Source: an uncultured Pseudomonadales bacterium (lineage in GTDB: Bacteria; Pseudomonadota; Gammaproteobacteria; Pseudomonadales; Azotimanducaceae). Taken from it: a stretch of 64,000 bases of DNA. The stretch covers positions 3,955,809-4,019,808 of the forward strand of contig OY282455.1 in NCBI GenBank assembly GCA_958296195.1, given 5' to 3'. Under the pieces are notes generated by a model, which made no database searches, was not told where the DNA came from, and saw only the letters and a program-made list of their open reading frames with translations. How positions within the stretch are numbered: the stretch's first letter is position 1; each line of letters begins with the position of its first letter. This document shows, piece by piece, positions 62,945-64,000 of this stretch. The position numbers were made by a program, and so were the translations under genes.

Positions 62945-64000
62945 CTAGCGGCGGTCCAACAGCCTGATGGCGTCGTACAGCGTCTGGGCGCCTACGGCTA
63001 GCTGTTCCTTGGTGGCCCACTCCTCCGCGCAATGGCTGCGCCCGTCCAAGCAGGGAATGAAGATCATGCCAGCTGGGCAGAGCTTCGACATGCAGGCCGC
63101 GTCATGCCCGGCGCCGCTGGCCATGAATTTGTAGCTCGCGCCGCCCTGCCGACAGGCCGCCTCTATGGCCTGCTGAACCCCGGCATCGCAGGCGGCCGCG
63201 GGGGAAAAGCTCACCAAGGCGCTCGAAAACGCTACGCCCAATTGCTCGGAAGCCGCTTTTCCGACTTCGCAAATTTGTTCGACTATGGACTGGGCCACCG
63301 AATCACTGCTGCATCGCACCTCCAGAGTCATGTCAACGCCGCTGGGAACAACATTGGAGGCGTTCGGCTTGACGTCGAGCTTGCCCACCGTGGCCACGAC
63401 ATACTCCGGCCGATCCAGCCATGCCCTGGCTTGTTCGTCGGCAGCCGCCACCGTGCGCGACGCGGCAACCAAGGCGTCCCTGCGGATGGTCATGGGGGTC
63501 GTGCCGGAGTGATCGGCTTGCCCGGAAAACGCCAGATCCATCCGGGTGATGCCCACGATGTCCGTGACCACGCCGATGGACAGGGACTCCTTCTCCAGCA
63601 CCGGCCCCTGCTCGATGTGCAGCTCCACGAAGGCCGCGAACTCCCCGTTTCCCAGCAACGGCCGGTCCAGGGCGGCCGGATCTCCGCCGACTGCGGCAAT
63701 GCCCTCGGCCAGTGTGCCGCCGGCTGGGGATTCGTAGGCCAGCATGGCCGCGGAAAGGTCGCCGGTAAGCGCCCGGCTGCCCACCCGTGACAGGCCGTAT
63801 TCGCTGGGCTCCTCCGCTAGGAAATCGATGACGTCGAAGTCACGCCGAAGCCGCACCCCTTGGTCTTGATAGGTGTGCGCCACTTCAAGGGCGGCGAGGA
63901 CTCCGGCGATGCCGTCAAAACGGCCGCCGGACGGCACGGTGTCGGTATGGGACCCGGAGCCCAGCCTAGGCAGGCCGCTGTCCTCGCCGGGAAGGCGGCC
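62945..64000 (-). CDS. M20-family amidohydrolase, N-carbamoyl-amino-acid hydrolase / allantoate amidohydrolase type (5' end outside window)
   Basis: A zinc-dependent amidase of the HyuC/AllC group, cutting N-carbamoyl amino acids, ureidoglycine or allantoate. The 352 visible residues begin near GSGSHTDTVPSGGRFDGIAG, which carries the first metal His and the bridging Asp. Next are FLAEEPSEYG (metal Glu), FVELHIEQGPVLEKE (metal His and the family mark HIEQGP), GQADHSGTTPMTIRRDAL, and MASGAGHDAACMSKLCPAGM with the last ligand and HDA motif. The order is complete for the family. The exact substrate cannot be set from the sequence. Confidence 0.92.
   Translation of the reverse strand, partial: GRLPGEDSGLPRLGSGSHTDTVPSGGRFDGIAGVLAALEVAHTYQDQGVRLRRDFDVIDFLAEEPSEYGLSRVGSRALTGDLSAAMLAYESPAGGTLAEGIAAVGGDPAALDRPLLGNGEFAAFVELHIEQGPVLEKESLSIGVVTDIVGITRMDLAFSGQADHSGTTPMTIRRDALVAASRTVAAADEQARAWLDRPEYVVATVGKLDVKPNASNVVPSGVDMTLEVRCSSDSVAQSIVEQICEVGKAASEQLGVAFSSALVSFSPAAACDAGVQQAIEAACRQGGASYKFMASGAGHDAACMSKLCPAGMIFIPCLDGRSHCAEEWATKEQLAVGAQTLYDAIRLLDRR

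Overview
The window is GC-rich bacterial chromosome and looks like a gammaproteobacterium. The evidence is a PBP1A gene, aceE-aceF, ampD/nadC next to a tRNA-Thr and pilA-pilB-pilC-pilD, and an argJ-secA-dciA-ftsZ-to-mraZ block. These neighbourhoods are familiar from Pseudomonas-like and Xanthomonas-like genomes. MurE carries the DNPR motif of meso-diaminopimelate-adding enzymes, so a Gram-negative wall is expected. I cannot name the species.

Layout. 1-6.7 kb: the 3' part of mrcA, a secreted hypothetical protein, then aceF and aceE. 7.5-9.1 kb: a two-gene cassette of lower GC that ends in a strong hairpin. 9.5-11.2 kb: ampD, nadC and tRNA-Thr(CGT). 11.4-15.1 kb: a dmpEFGH set for the lower catechol meta-cleavage pathway, inserted between the tRNA and the pilin genes. 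Beside it lie short fossils of a dmpC-type dehydrogenase and of a sigma-54 activator. 15.3-21.3 kb: two prepilins, pilB, pilC and pilD. 21.6-26.9 kb: accessory genes. These include an AAA-type ATPase, a glycine-zipper envelope protein, and a three-gene cassette (PcfJ-like protein, HhH-GPD glycosylase-like protein, WYL regulator) bracketed by two 26-bp direct repeats that contain a perfect palindrome.

27-45.1 kb is a defence island flanked by about 400-bp direct repeats of the argJ 3' end. The left copy is decayed and fused to an IS30-family transposase remnant. The island holds an AbiEi/AbiEii pair and a same-strand nine-gene operon: SAP-HsdM, a small protein, a HEPN protein, an MNT nucleotidyltransferase fused to HsdS, HsdR, a 1728-residue STAND-type NTPase, a Dam-type methylase, and a second HEPN-MNT pair. 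The fusion of an MNT antitoxin-type domain to the type I specificity subunit, with its HEPN partner translationally coupled just upstream, is the most striking object here. It suggests a restriction system physically tied to a HEPN toxin, so that damage to or inhibition of restriction could release the toxin. That mechanism is inference.

44.7-62.7 kb: argJ, secA, dciA and a tightly overlapped dcw cluster (mraZ, rsmH, ftsL, ftsI, murE, mraY, murD, ftsW, murC, ftsQ, ftsA, ftsZ). The cluster lacks murF, murG, murB, ddl and lpxC at their usual places. It starts with a TTGACA promoter and three 10-bp-spaced MraZ boxes. The window closes inside an M20-family amidohydrolase gene.
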